NCBI GenBank assembly: GCA_013397795.1
Contig: VZTJ01000263.1
Span: 81,103 to 145,102 of the forward strand
DNA length: 64,000 nt
Direction of reading: 5' to 3'
Source of the DNA: Orthonyx spaldingii
Lineage: Eukaryota; Chordata; Aves; Passeriformes; Orthonychidae
Numbering within the stretch: position 1 is the stretch's first letter; each line of letters begins with the position of its first letter. The notes beneath the pieces are model-generated. The model worked only from the letters and a program-made list of their open reading frames with translations, searched no databases and had not been told where the DNA came from. The position numbers were made by a program, and so were the translations under genes. Positions 34,801 through 47,804 of this stretch are shown in pieces.

Positions 34801-37169
34801 GGGTCAGAGGTGAGAGAAACAGAAACATCCCGGTTGCTGTTTCTAATGTAAGACAGCGTCAGGGGACGTGGTGAAATCCAGCTCTCATTTCCTGTCCCTC
34901 ACTGAGAGCTTTCCACTGACTTCAGTGGGGCTATGATTTTCATCCCCTTTGCTTTTAAAACTTTGCTGACATGAATTTAACAGACTTTGAGATCCATGGG
35001 CTGTGCAGGGGTTGGGGTATTCTGTTTCTTATTTTGCTCTAATTTCTTTTAATATCTAATTTCTTAGATGTACTATTGCTACTGTTAGAAACAGGGAAGA
35101 AGCAAAATCAAATAATGTTGTCTCTGCCATGACAGACTAAAATAAAGCTTTTCGCAAGCACGAGCAAGAGAACCTTATCTCTTATGCATTATAAGACCAG
35201 ATTCCAATACCTTTACATCTGTTCTTTGGGCCACAAAATAACCTGCCCTGCTCATGGTGTAAAATATACAGAGCACATGAAAATATGAAAATCTGGTTTA
35301 TATCCACCAGCAAAAATAAAAAAGCATATTTATTTTCAGTAGGACTCCTCCCCAAATGGTATGATGATGGAAAATACCATAAAATTTTCAGCTGCTTTAA
35401 CAAGTCAAGTACAAACCCCTTTTATTTTACTTCCTTACTCCTGCAGACTCTCACCACAACACTCCAAATACACCAGAAACTGCTGCTGACAAGCCCTTCT
35501 TTGGTGTTATACACTGTAGCAAACGCATCCCTGCCCCTGTCCTGCTGTCTACACATCGTTTTCATGTATGGATATTAATTTATGTGTTCAGTAGAATACA
35601 AACGCTCCCCTGTCTCTATAAGTTATAGAAGCAATCATCCAAGGAAGCATCAGAAACTCTAAAGTCAATTCTGGTGTCATAATTTCATACTTTAACCTGA
35701 GATGCCAAATCATGGGGCTTTATAGATGAGAAGCGGGTGTGTGAAAGCACTCCCTTTTCAGAATTGCAGACTTTATTTCTCTATAAAACATATTTATGCT
35801 GGGAAATAATAAGTGGCTAACATGGAAGCAAAGAGGGGGATCTGTGTCCCTGGGATAGCTTTGGGAGCTTGCTCTGGTTCTGGGGAAAGGGAGCACTTGG
35901 AGTGCTCTTGGGCAGGGGCTGCTCCTTCTTGCTCTGCATCCTGTGCACGTAGCACAGCGAGACTCCCAGGATCAGCCACGGTCTCTGATACAGATGCATT
36001 AATAAATAAACAACAGCAACAGCAGTAATAACGTTGAGTAACCCTCTTAGCCTACCCTATAATGTTATGAGCAAGCTCAGGAGGGAGGGTTCATCTGAGC
36101 CTTCTCAGTCACATAAATCAGCCAGCCTGGCAGAAGGTTTCTGATGCATGCAAAACCCCCATACATTAAGTCCTTTGGGTTCCTGATTTTGCAGCAGCTG
36201 TCCCTTGGCTAAACCTGACCATTTCTTGGGCTGCTTCATGCTCTCTTCTCAGCTAATTTTACACTGCACACTTTTGCACCTTGACTTACGATACCTTTCA
36301 GCATTTTCCTCCCTAAGGTAGCACAAAAATCCTCTAGAAAGGAAGTCATAGAGCAGTAAATACTATCTGGGATAACATTTCAGTAAGAAGAACTCCTTTA
36401 TGGACCACCTAAAACTATGCCTAATGCAACCATGGTCAACCCCTTCCCATATTTGATATGTGCATCTGGGAATGCAATTTTTTTGTAGTGGTGAAAAGGC
36501 AAAGTCTTCTGGGATTTTTGTGTTTCATTCCTTTCCTCTTTCCTCCACACTGAGCTCTCGAAGATGATCAGCTCATCATGCTTTGTCTCCTGGTATTTCT
36601 GGAGTCACTCCAGCCACTGGCCACAGCTGGGGGCTCCTGAGAGTTGTCAGTGTCTCATCTTGTTCCTGGTATAGATTACACCCTACCCAAGGCACATCTG
36701 AGTCCTGTCAGTCAAGGGTGCTTGGGACTGACTCGGATTCCCAAACTCAGACCATGATCCTTTTAAAACTGTGCTCTGTGTGGAAACCATGCAGCAGCTT
36801 CTCCCAGCATCCACAGCTTTTGCTTATGACAGGATTCACTACAATACTCCTGAGTACCACGTCATTTTGGATGATAACATATTACCCCACTTACAGAACC
36901 TGGTTTAATTACCCAGTGTGTGTGTGCAGAAAGCAGGGGATGGGACACAGAAGCAGAATCTTTCATGTAAGGCAAATTCCCAAGCAACCAGCTAATAGGA
37001 GAACATTGAGGATGTTAAGTAGATTAGACACATCAATAGAATCTACATAAGTGATGCCAAATTTAGTAACAGCAAAGGGGAAAACATTTTTATTTTAAGT
37101 CAGACTCTGCTAGAGCGGTGGCACCAGGTCTAGTCAGGGTTATGTACTGTGTTTCTTTGTAGCACACAA
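31821..37169. other. Intergenic, nothing recognised
   Basis: No gene or repeat family could be assigned. Open frames are below 160 codons and unrecognised. Confidence 0.5.
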
Positions 37170-37480
37170 AACATTAAGTGCCGAGGAAGAGTTAACTAAA
37201 GTAAATGGGGTTGAAATTTCTGCTAAAAGAATGATGTACTGTACCTATGCATTTTATAGCACGAGGTAAGTAGTTTAATGTCTCAGCCAATATCAAACAC
37301 TTCATTTGCAAATCTTAGTGTGCTGGGCTCCCTGGTGATTTGTGTAATAAAATGGGATGGTTAAAGGGCATGTCCTTGCATTGACTATTCCTTCTAAATT
37401 TGAAGGGCCCAGCCGTTAGGTAAATATTTACTATAATTAACTGCTGGAGTTCACTAGCTCCTAGTTTGCAAGAGTTGTCT
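37170..37480. promoter_or_regulatory. Candidate conserved non-coding element
   Basis: Contains TAGTTTAATGTCTC, CATTTGCAAATC (a symmetric octamer-like site near 37304), TGTGTAATAAAATGGGATGG, TAAATATTTACTATAATTAA and CTGCTGGAGTTCACTAGCTC. It is AT-rich with no open frame. Regulatory role inferred only. Confidence 0.33.
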
Positions 37481-40400
37481 GAAGTTACTGTTATCCATAG
37501 GCAGGGAGATGGTATCTGTAAATAGTCACTTTTACCTTACCATGTCAGAGTGTGGCAGAGGGGGAGGTTTGCCTTGTCCTGCTTGTCACACTTGACCACA
37601 GACATAACCACCCTATTTCAGTATCCACTTGCTGTCAGTACCTCACTGTAGTCAGTCTAATTGGTTTGTGGATTATCCATAAGAAGTAGAAAGTAGGAAC
37701 TGCCCTTGTGCATAACTGCCTGAGCTGGGCTCTGTCCCTGTCTGCTGTCTGCTTCCAGACCAAAAGGGACCTAGACCCTGTGTGTCCCCAGGGTGCTCAG
37801 TCTGTACTACTAATCCCTGCAAACCCAAGATGGTTTTGTAGGCAGGGCTATTGGGGTGTCTCTGCACTGTGTCCCCAAACCCACAAATTGGGGCTGGAGG
37901 ACAGAGGCACTGCATAAAGCCAGCTCAAACCCAGACAGGTTAAATGGCTTCATCTCAGTCCGGGCACAGCTGCAACCAGGTTGTTTCCTGGACAGTGACT
38001 TGGATCCCTCTGCATGGTGCTCCGCAGAGCTGTGCAGCCCTTCACCTCGCTGAGGGCTGTGCTGTATTGAGCCACCCTGCCAGCAAAGGCCAGCGCTGGG
38101 CTGATGTGGCGGCCTGGAGCCCAGAGCGCCGCTCGCAGACACCTGGGAGCTCGTGCTAACCCAGGTCTGGCAGAAGTAGCCCCAAGCCAGAGCTAATGAG
38201 CTCTGCTGGATCTGACCAATTCTTTGAGGACCGTCTCAGCTGTCTTCATGTCATGCAGACTAACATATTCAGAGGATTCTCATTACTTATGTTTCTTCAT
38301 TGCCTGGGGTGCTCCAGCCCCTCTGACTGCACTGCTCTGTAAAAAAAAGAAAGAAATCAATCTTGAGCTTACAGGTGGAAACGGGAGAGGCAGGGAAGGC
38401 CAAAGGGTAGCAGATGTTGCATGCGGTGCCACGCTTTTCTTTGAGCTGCATGCCAAAACATTCTGGCTGTGCTTTTTATTCCCCCATTCTCCCTTAAAAT
38501 CTCGTTTGACGCATTTGGCTGCTACGCTGCTCTGGTATATATGTGTGGGCTTCTGGAGCTGTCTCAGAATCTATGCCCGGGAGGGGGAAGGAGTCTTTAA
38601 AAATTAATACTGCGAGGCAGCTTTAGTGGCAACGTTGGCAGCGCAAGCGGAATCGCTGGCAGGGAGAGCCCGGGATGTACAGCAGGGAGCAGGACCCGTG
38701 GCTCTGTGCCAGCAGAGGTGACACACTCTCACACCCACTGAGAGGAAAACTGCCTGCAAGCAACGTTGGTGTTTGACCCTTCTGTAAAGCTGTGAGGATG
38801 AAGGCTCTGAAAATAACCACTAAAATGTCCCTTGCCTGCCACCCATGATAGAGGCCCTCTCTCTGTCTCATCTGCTATGGACGAAACACTCAACAGCATT
38901 TCCTTGGTGGCTTTGCCTGGCGCTCCTCAGTGTGTGCCACAGAGCCTGGGAACACACACTGGGGTGGACTACACGGTCTTTTTCCTAATGCAGTATCATC
39001 TGGCTTTAGTAGTCTGAAGGATTTAAATCTTGGTCCTCTCTCAACCTCATGTTCAAACCTTCCCTCTGTGTCTGGACAAAGCCACATTTGGCCCTGCAGC
39101 TGCAGCGGTGGGCGATGTCTGTGCTGGGCTAACACTTGCACTTTCTTTGGCCAGCCCTGTTTATTTTTTTTCCAGCTGCAGGTGCCCTTTGGCTTAGTGG
39201 ATGGGGTCAATGCTGCAAGCAGAGCTGGCTGGGAAGGCAGGAGGAACGTGACCACTGTTCCTTCCATTCTCTATTTTTTTTTTTTTTNNNNNNNNNNNNN
39301 NNNNTTTTTTAATCTCAGGCTTTATTAAAGCTTCTAGCATTTCATCTCAAATACATCTAGAACACCTTTAGCAGTCCTGGCATGCAGCTAAAGCACAGGG
39401 ACATTGAATTGTCTGTCTAAAGGATTTTGGCTGCTGTGACCCCTGCATGTCTGATGACTAGGCTGCGGAGGGAGACGCGGTTTTATGACATTAAATATTA
39501 ACAGCTGGATATTAATAATGAAGGCTGACAGCTCCTTTCCCAGTTCCTGACGTTGTTTCTCCCTCAGCTGCAAGTCCAGCAGGATTTGTGTTTTTTTCAC
39601 TACTTGAGCACTATGGTCAGGGCCCCCTGATCTCAAAGGGTCAGGGGAGGTAAGAAAAGTAACACGGAGGTGTCAGTGCTGTGAATAGGAGTCGTGGCTG
39701 CCTGACTGGGCCTGGCTGCCTGGGCTCTGGCTGCCTCTGGTTAGCCTTGTCATGCCATGCTGATTGGAGAGCAATTTACCATTAAAGGCAGAGAAAATGT
39801 AGGAGGTTAATAATAAAACAGGGGGCGAAAAGAAGTGGCATTGGGAGACGTAACAGCAGATCCTTCCTGCATTGCTTGGAGCCAGAGGAGAATAAGCTAT
39901 TCCAACAAGTTTGTGCTTTATTGCTGTCTGGCCTGTGCAAGTAATGCAGTCAAAATTTTCATACCAAGCCTTCCAAAATTATATTTTTTCTTTCTTCTTT
40001 CCTCCTTTCCATTTCTTGTCATCAGCTGTAGCTTCGCCGCAGCCCAGGACAGCTGAAATGCTGCTTCAGTGTGCAGCTATATCATTCTTGTTCCTAAGAT
40101 AATTTACAGGAGACGTTAATGCACAGGGCAGGCGATTCCCTCCCACCAGCAGCATCACCACAGCTGAAGAAAGTAATCTCTAAAGCTCAGATCAGGTGGC
40201 TGGAGGACAGAGGAACACAAGTCCTTTCTTGAACTCGTGACCCGCAGGCCCTGCCCTGCAATGTGCTAAATGTTGCTGAAAAGTCACCTCAGAGGAATCT
40301 GAACAGGCCTTTATTTGAATAAAGAAGTATTGCACAGAGCACACAATGGTTGCTAATAAATCACAGGTTAGTTTTATTTTGCTGGTGCAACTCTCCCTTA

Positions 40401-43400
40401 TTTTTTTCCGTATTGGACTTTTCTCCAAATTACATTCTCCCAGTTGTGCACTTTTGTTCTTTTTACTATGTGACAAATGGAGGTGCTGTTTATTATTTAT
40501 TCTTTGGCTTTAATGTTGTGCAAGCTAGATCAATTCAGTTTTTGATAAATAAGTCTGCTTTTTGCAGAAATTACCTGGTTGGATCAGTACTCTTTTGTTC
40601 TTTCTCTGCAAAGGCTGACCTCTAACCCTGTCTACTCTGTGGTGAAACTCCATTTATCCAGACCACTTCTAAACTCTGTCTTGGTCAAATCTAGACCATG
40701 TCCCCTACTCTGACCCCTGTATAAAATACCAGCCTAGTACCCTTTCATGGAAATAATTCCTAATGTTCTCCATGCCCATAGTTAAACAGAATGAGCTGAT
40801 TCTTTGGATTGACAGGGCATAACTTGGTGTAAAACTCAGTTTTATTCAGAGTAAAAGTAACTTACAGAATATTGCCAAAAATACATGCAGGGAGAGCAGG
40901 ACAGAAGTTTTGGGCTGCATGAGGTACACCTGGGCCATTGTGTGAGGTGTTGGGAATGAAGAGAGACCTTAAAAGAAGGTAAGGATGCTTTCAGCTTCCT
41001 AACTCTTCTGTGTGCTAAGGTCTGCCTTCAGTTTGATATTTTCTCATGTCTGAACACAACTGTGTTTGCTGTGTTTTTTGACAGAACATTAGACATGGAT
41101 TTTGGGTCTGTCAGAAAGCAAAAGGCATTTGGGTAGTTTACCTGTTGTCTGTATTTGAATTACTATGCTTATAGTACTGCTAAGTCCAACCAGCATAAAA
41201 TCAGAAGTCCAGCTGCTCCCTGGGTCATGAGATAAAAAATCTCAGTGAGGAAGAGGGTGTCTCTCTATTTTCTGAAACATTAAGGTGCACAAAATCAGCA
41301 ATCTCTATGAGAGAGACAAGAAGACACAAAGAAGAGTATCTGTAAAAGAGACTGAGGTATGATAATCATGTAGCCAAATCTTGGAACACAGGCTTTAAAG
41401 AGTATTGGATATCTCAAGGTCTTTGGCAAAATTACGAGACTTTGCAACACAGGGGTTAAAATTGATCCCTATTTGCTCTTGTCTGCACCTAAAGCCAAGA
41501 TCTGTTCAGTTGTAGTGATTTTTTGGTGGTGATCATGTTTAAACACAGTTACATGCTGTAGTGAAACTCCTCCTATGGACCTCTTTCTGCATTTTCCATC
41601 CATGGACATGTACCCTGTTTGAAAGAGGTACAGTCTGTAATGAAATAAGCACTGGCCTCACCAGCTCTCTCTAAAAAGAAGGCCTTGGCTGTGGTCTGAC
41701 AGGGATGACTGCACTGGGGAGGAAGAGCCTTTGGAGTTCTGACTGCAGATTGTGCCTCTCCACTTAGCTCGAGGGATTCTCTCCCCACCCACCTCTTTCC
41801 TTAAACAGCAAGAGGCTGTGTTCCTTGCTGGCAGGAGCAGTCTAGAGCCTGTTCCCTGGAGGCAGAAGTGGCAGAAGAAGCAGGATGGGGAGCATGGGTG
41901 AAGATGATACCCAGCCCTGGTGAGACTTTTGTTGGAGAACTCAGCCACAGTAGTAGAAACCCTGTGAAGGAGGGGATGATAGGGTCCTAGGGGGCTCATG
42001 GCAGTCCCTGGGGGAGGACAGGAAGAGGAGGACAAATAGTCTGATCCCTCTCTACCTAGGACAGCAGTGATTTTATGGGAAAACCCCTGAGACTGTGATG
42101 CTCTTGGTCAAGAAGATTGGCAGGGAGGACAGGTGCTGGAGCAAAACCAGTTGTAAAATTAAATGGAGACGGAATGTTTCTGTAAGGGAGGCACCCTGGG
42201 TCAAATCTGTGTAAAGACAGGGAAACCCAAGGGCTTGCAAACCAGAGGGTGACAGAAGTTTCTTGCAACCCTGTATCTCCAAAAGCTGCCTCTGCTGTGG
42301 TTCAAGATGAGCAATGGTAGCTCCAGGAACCAGGTTGGAAGGTGTTGCCCCAGGATCAGAGGCAGGATCGGTCTGCAGGGAAAGGGTGGTCTCCTTCCTT
42401 ACAGCCTGAGACATTTCACTTGCCTGTGTGCAGTAGGTGAAAATGTTTTGATGCCCAGGGGCTGAAAGAGTGCAGGCACCATGTTATAAAGGCAAAGGGA
42501 TATAGGGATCATGCATCAGGAGATGGCTGTTCTGGATTTCTGTTCCAGTGGCTGGAGGTTAGGGATGAGAGGCAAGGGGAAGCTAGACATGTTTAATTGC
42601 CTGTAACTAATCAGGCATGTACACTCATCCTTCCCCTCCTTGTTCCTCTGAAAAAGTGCCCCCTCAGACTCTCTCCTGACTCATGTGGAGCCAGCGATGA
42701 GGCAGCTCATACAGACATGGACACTGAAGTGCAGAGCATCCCTGGTCTTGTGCTCAGTCCCTGCAGTCAGGCTGGATCATTAGGACCGGCACCATCAGGA
42801 TGGTCATCCTTTCTGTGCCCTCTCAGCACAATGAACAGGAGCTTTGACAAACCCCAGGAATCATTAGGAGAAGGACCTAGGTCTATTTATCATAAAATCA
42901 TGTAGTACTGCTGCGGCATAGTGCTTTACTGAGACCCTGAGGTGGGAAAAGGATGTAGGATGAAGCGATGTTTGTTCATAGCAGGAGCTTAAAATGATGT
43001 GCAGTGAGTTCCTTCATACATAATATTGGTTTTGAGCATCTTGGCACCCGGATTTTCAGTGGAAGTAATTAACTTTGACAAAGTAGAAATTTCAAATCAA
43101 GTTGGACAGAGGTAATTTTGGATAAAATGGGAGCTTTTCTTCACAAGGGAAAATGTTGACGGCACAATTCCCAGTCCTTGTAGTGACAGTGAGCAAAAGG
43201 CAATTAAGAAAAGTTCTGGGGAAAAGCTCATGGCACCCATGCCCTTATTTAGTTGCTCTTCTAAAAGAAAAAAAAAAAAATCAGTTTCTCAGTAGAAGGG
43301 GTGCCTCCTCAGCATGCACACCTTCCTCAGGAACCTGCCAGCACTGCTGCTGCCTGGCAGCTCCTAGCAGGAGAGGGAAGCTGCTTGGAACGAAGCAGTG

Positions 43401-43589
43401 GGCAAATCACTGTGCATCCTCTCCAGCTTTGAGCTGGCTGCTCTTCTGAGTCACTGTGCTGGGGAGGCTGAACCCCTGGGCTTAGAGCAGTGATCACGAT
43501 CCCCGACTTAGGGTGAGACTCTGGCTTAGAGAGAGACACGAAAAGCAAACACACAGGGCTGCCCTAGGGAGTCCGGTTGGTTGGCAGCA
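37481..43589. other. Intergenic with one small assembly gap
   Basis: No gene recognised. Two short CpG-containing stretches occur (38090-38150 and 38605-38675). The interval 40250-40510 is AT-rich and repeat-free. The gap at 39288-39304 lies inside a poly-T tract. Confidence 0.5.
39273..39310. repeat. Poly-T tract containing a 17-N assembly gap
   Basis: A run of T from about 39274 to 39287 is followed by N at 39288-39304 and six more T. This is probably one long homopolymer the assembly could not size. Confidence 0.9.
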
Positions 43590-43790
43590 TTAGCAGTGAG
43601 GTGGCTATATTAGCATTTTAATCAAATAACTAGATATCCTAGAATTATATGTTTGAATCTCTGTAGGCTAAACATAGCTTCAGAGGCAAATAATTTCCAT
43701 GTAATTTTAGGGTGGAGAATGTCCTTTGGGTAACAGCTGCCTGCTCTGCATGGGCATTAAAAATCCTGTGGCACTTTATTGAAAGCAGAG
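43590..43790. promoter_or_regulatory. Candidate conserved non-coding element
   Basis: AT-rich block with GGCTATATTAGCATTTTAAT, CAAATAACTAGATATCC, GGCAAATAATTTCCATGTAA and TGGGCATTAAAAATCC. It contains homeodomain-like TAAT and MEF2-like A/T cores and no repeat signature. Inference only. Confidence 0.33.
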
Positions 43791-45093
43791 GTTTGTCTCA
43801 GAGGCCTTGCTTAAAGCATCCCTCAGCGTGCTGGCTGTCTGCCCGGCTGCAGTCCTGACACCCAGGAGGGCGTGCAGCTCAGGGGGAGATACTGCAGCTC
43901 CTGTTCCCTGCATTGTTTGTGGGGTGCCGTGGGAGCCTCGACACAAACACGGAACAGCTTGCCCAGGTCACAGCAGGAACGACCTCACTGGCATCGGCCT
44001 GAGCATATTTGCTTATGTGGTACAGTGGGTGCCCAAGCCCTGGGAAGAGCGAGATCTTTGAGGACAGGAAAACAGATTGCTCAGTCACAGGCTGGCCCAA
44101 ATCCTGCCCCGTCAGCAATATCCAGTGGCTTGTTCTATTGACCTGGGGCAGTCCACTGGTCCCTGCAGTGGACACGCATCCACAGGCCCAGGTTCAGTGT
44201 GAAAGATTTTCAGGAGGGCTTCCAGGTTGTGCTAGAACTGACCACACAGATTTTTTTTCCCCTGTTTTTTCGTAACATCAGAGATTAAAAAGAAGTTCTA
44301 ATGATAAACCATCTGGAATAGGTTTCTTTTCAAAAGAAAAGAATGAAATAGATGTGAGTTGGCAGGAGCTTTCAGAGAGATTTCCCCCACCCCCCTCTGT
44401 TTATATATTATGCAGAGAACTCTACAGGAAAATGGGATAGATGAAGTTGAGCATTTCATGACAAGTTGTCACATTCTGTGCATAAATTTCTCTAAGTGTT
44501 AGGCACCAGTGGTGGGAGGAGATATTAGGTCACTCAGTGCTAATCCTGGAAAGTTTAGGGGACTTTGCGTGTCCTTTGAGAGTGCCCCTTTTATGGAACA
44601 AACATTACCTGTCCAGAATTATTCCTTCACAGTGCATATAATCCACCCATTTATTGGACAGAAGTACCCATAAAACCCCAGAAATGACCCAACAACACTC
44701 CCAATACTAATAATCAGTCCTATCCTGCTGTTCATTTTTTATATCTTCCTGCTTTCTACTGCACAAAGTAATGAAGAACTAAAAGTAATACTCAGTATCT
44801 TTTCTTCTGAAAAGCACATTACAAATATTAACCTTAATTCCTCTTCTGCCTGTTTTCAGAAGGTTAAACATAATTTTTTTTTGGAGGATTTAAGTACCCA
44901 CGGTGCATTCGAGGGGTTTTGAGTGACAGATGTTAAGAACCTCTGAACATCTGTGTCCTATTAACTTCTCCCCAGGTTCATGTGAGGGACAGATCAGAAT
45001 TTGGATGGTCCCAGCTCCAAACCCTGGTCTAATCACCCCTCTCTCTTTCAGATGCTGTTCTTAGATGATGGCGGAAGGGCGTCACATTTCTGA

Positions 45094-45103
45094 TGACTCA
45101 GCA
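45094..45103 (+). promoter_or_regulatory. MARE / NF-E2-type site TGACTCAGCA
   Basis: A perfect match to the AP-1 core TGACTCA extended by GCA, the MAF/NF-E2/BACH/NRF2 consensus. A single 10-mer in 64 kb can occur by chance. Confidence 0.3.
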
Positions 45104-46713
45104 TCTGCAGGGGAGGCTTGCTTTAGGTCACAGCTCTTCTGCAGTTATAAGCTCCTGTATTACCCCAGCATTACTCCTGCATGGCATCGTCGTCTTTGAT
45201 CCCTGGGAGGAGCGTAATACTGGATCAAGTACTGCTATAGGGGGTTAGTGGGAAAAAACTGATTTTTTTTCCTCTTAGCTGTGTTAGGACACAATTTCAG
45301 CCTCTAATTTCTCATACCCCCTTCCCTCACCCCTCTATTTCATGAAAACCTTTCATGAAAGCAATAGCCTTTCTGAAGGTGTGTTTGGAGTGTTATTGCT
45401 GAAGCCCGCAGGGAAAGCACATCCCTCACATAAATTGTGCTTGATGGTGAATCTGGACAGTGTTTATACTGTAGCACAGGCACTGTCCGGGTGCAGGCGT
45501 GAATTGCTAAGGTCTCCAAACCTGCACTTTGCCCAGACATTTTTAGTGGTACCCTCAGAAAACAGTAAGTATGGAAAAAACTTGGGGCACTGCTCTGTAG
45601 AGCCCAGGACATATTTCCCTTCGACTCTATAAAATCCCTGTCAGGCAGAACTGCCCTGATTAAACCTCAGTGTTGGAAGTGCCCCCTCCACAGCCTGCCC
45701 AGCTGTGGAAAAGCACCTGGAGTAGGGGAGTGTGTACAGCACGGTGCACTCAGCCTGTCCTTGGTGAGAACAAGTGCTCCAATCACCCCAGAACCCAAAT
45801 CCCCTTGGTCAACTGCTTTGCTCCCATTTCAGCCTAAATCCTAATATTAAACCTATGCCCCGTTCCCTGCCCTGTTGTATTGTCTAGGTGAGGGGGAAAG
45901 GAGAAACTTTGTTTTCATTCCCTCGAGAGTAATTAGAGATTGATGCAGGGGGAAGGGCTCATCCAGACAGTAACAGGGGTTATTGTGTTTCATAACTGCA
46001 TCTAACCAAGGATGTGTTGTGCAGAATTCAGAGTCAACAGGAGTCTCTGGTATCAGGGTCAAGTCAGTACAACCTCTGTAACCAAAGTAATGCACCTCAG
46101 AACGATACCTGTGTGGGAGAGAGGACTGGGTGGCCCCTCAGATTTCATCTCTGAGAAGCCTGGCAAGGTATTGCTCACCAGCACACACAGCAGTCCTTTC
46201 CACATTTGAGCTCTTGGTGCTACATTTTCTCTTTGCATATGTCTTATCAAGAATGCAAGTGGTTAAGATTTCCTCCTCCTTTTTAAAGATCACGTTTAAT
46301 TTTTCTTTTTTTGCTCTAATGATTTAGATGAAATATTTAAGCTCACTGCCGCAAATCCCCCTGGGGCACCTGCCAGAAGGTTGTGAAATCTGGGTAAGGG
46401 ATGGTGGAGGGGTGTATGCTGTTAATTACTGGAGGTTGGCAACCCCCTAACACTTCAGCTCACGCTCTTGTCGGCGGCTCTGAGGTCTGGCTTTTCAGGA
46501 GCCGATTCACGCAGGCATTTGGAAATAACCGGACTCTGGCAGCAACTCCCACTCTGACAGAAGAGACCATGACAGCCAGCAACCAGTTTAATAGGTTGCT
46601 GCAGCCAGCGAGGTCCTCCGGTGAGGAGCAGTGAAGTGAAGAAAAACAAAGCTCATTCCAACCTCTGCCACAGCAGACAACAATTGAGAGCAAAGAATCA
46701 TTTTATTGCATAC

Positions 46714-46728
46714 GGGGGGGAGGGGGGG
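46714..46728 (+). repeat. G7-A-G7 tract
   Basis: Two runs of seven G separated by one A, a potential G-quadruplex. It is followed by a purine-rich stretch. Confidence 0.85.
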
Positions 46729-47804
46729 ATGAGGAAAAGAAAAGAGAATGACATGGCATATATTTTTTTTTTACAGATAAGGGTTTAACGGTTTCTTTCA
46801 TTTTCCCCCTTCCCGTTAAATGGGGTAAAAATACACAGAAAAAGAATTCCACAGATTTTTATTCTTCTTGTAAGAAAAGACGGTGCAGCTGAAGCTTCTT
46901 CCTCGCATTAAGTTTTCAGAAGGGAAGTCGGTTCCCCTTTCTCTGGCTCCTCATAGCGGCATTTTTCTGGCTCCAGCAACCTAATAGGTTGATTGCTGAG
47001 CCTCTTCTGTTTCAATTACTTTTGATTGATTCTCAGGTCTATGTCAGCCACTCGGTGCAGCCACCATCCCAGGAACAAATCTGCGGCAGCTGAGGATGAA
47101 AATAGCTTCCATGACCACTTAAAAGGGGAGTTCAAGCATCTTTTCTAAGCTTGAGGTTGCTGTACCCTTCCCTCAAAATCGTCTCTCTGGCCGTCTCTCT
47201 GGCCCTCTCTCCGTTCATGATGAGGTTCCTGTTCCTGATGGTTCGCTGAGCTGTGCTTAGCCTCAACTAGGAAGGAGGGTGAAAGGAGTTTTAATATCAT
47301 TAGGCTGCTCAACTTGCAGTTTCTGGAGGGCACTGATGTTACCCCCCAGGGGAGGGACTGTGGCAGAAATCCCTCTAGGTTTAGGGAGTGGAGGGGACAG
47401 GGAGATATGGGACACAGAGCCTGAAAGATGAGCCCTGGGATCTTGTTCTCTTGTTTTCTTGTTTTGATATTTACTGTAGGATCAATGAAAGAGGGAAGGG
47501 AGAGACAGAGAGTTGGGAAAAGGAGTGGAGATGATGGTGACTGGTTCCTCACAGAAACAGCCAGCCTTTGCACTTGCTTTGTACACATCTGACTCTTTCC
47601 TCAGTAGCAGCAGCGCCAAGCCTTCAGACTGGCAAAAGAGTGTTTAGGACAGATCAGAGCTAGTCTGGATTCCTGCATAACAGAACAGACAGAGGACGAA
47701 AGCAGTCTGGAGAAAAAATGAAAGCAGTTGAGGTTATTTGTGTCAACAGTAGGATTATATTTCTGTATTTTTAATTTCCTACTGTTGCTATCCAATTCAA
47801 CTCA

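Larger units (their letters stand above)
43791..47804. other. Intergenic, no gene recognised
   Basis: Small sites are listed separately (45094-45103, 46714-46728). The 46690-47060 interval is T-rich and repeat-free. No exon was recognised. Confidence 0.5.
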
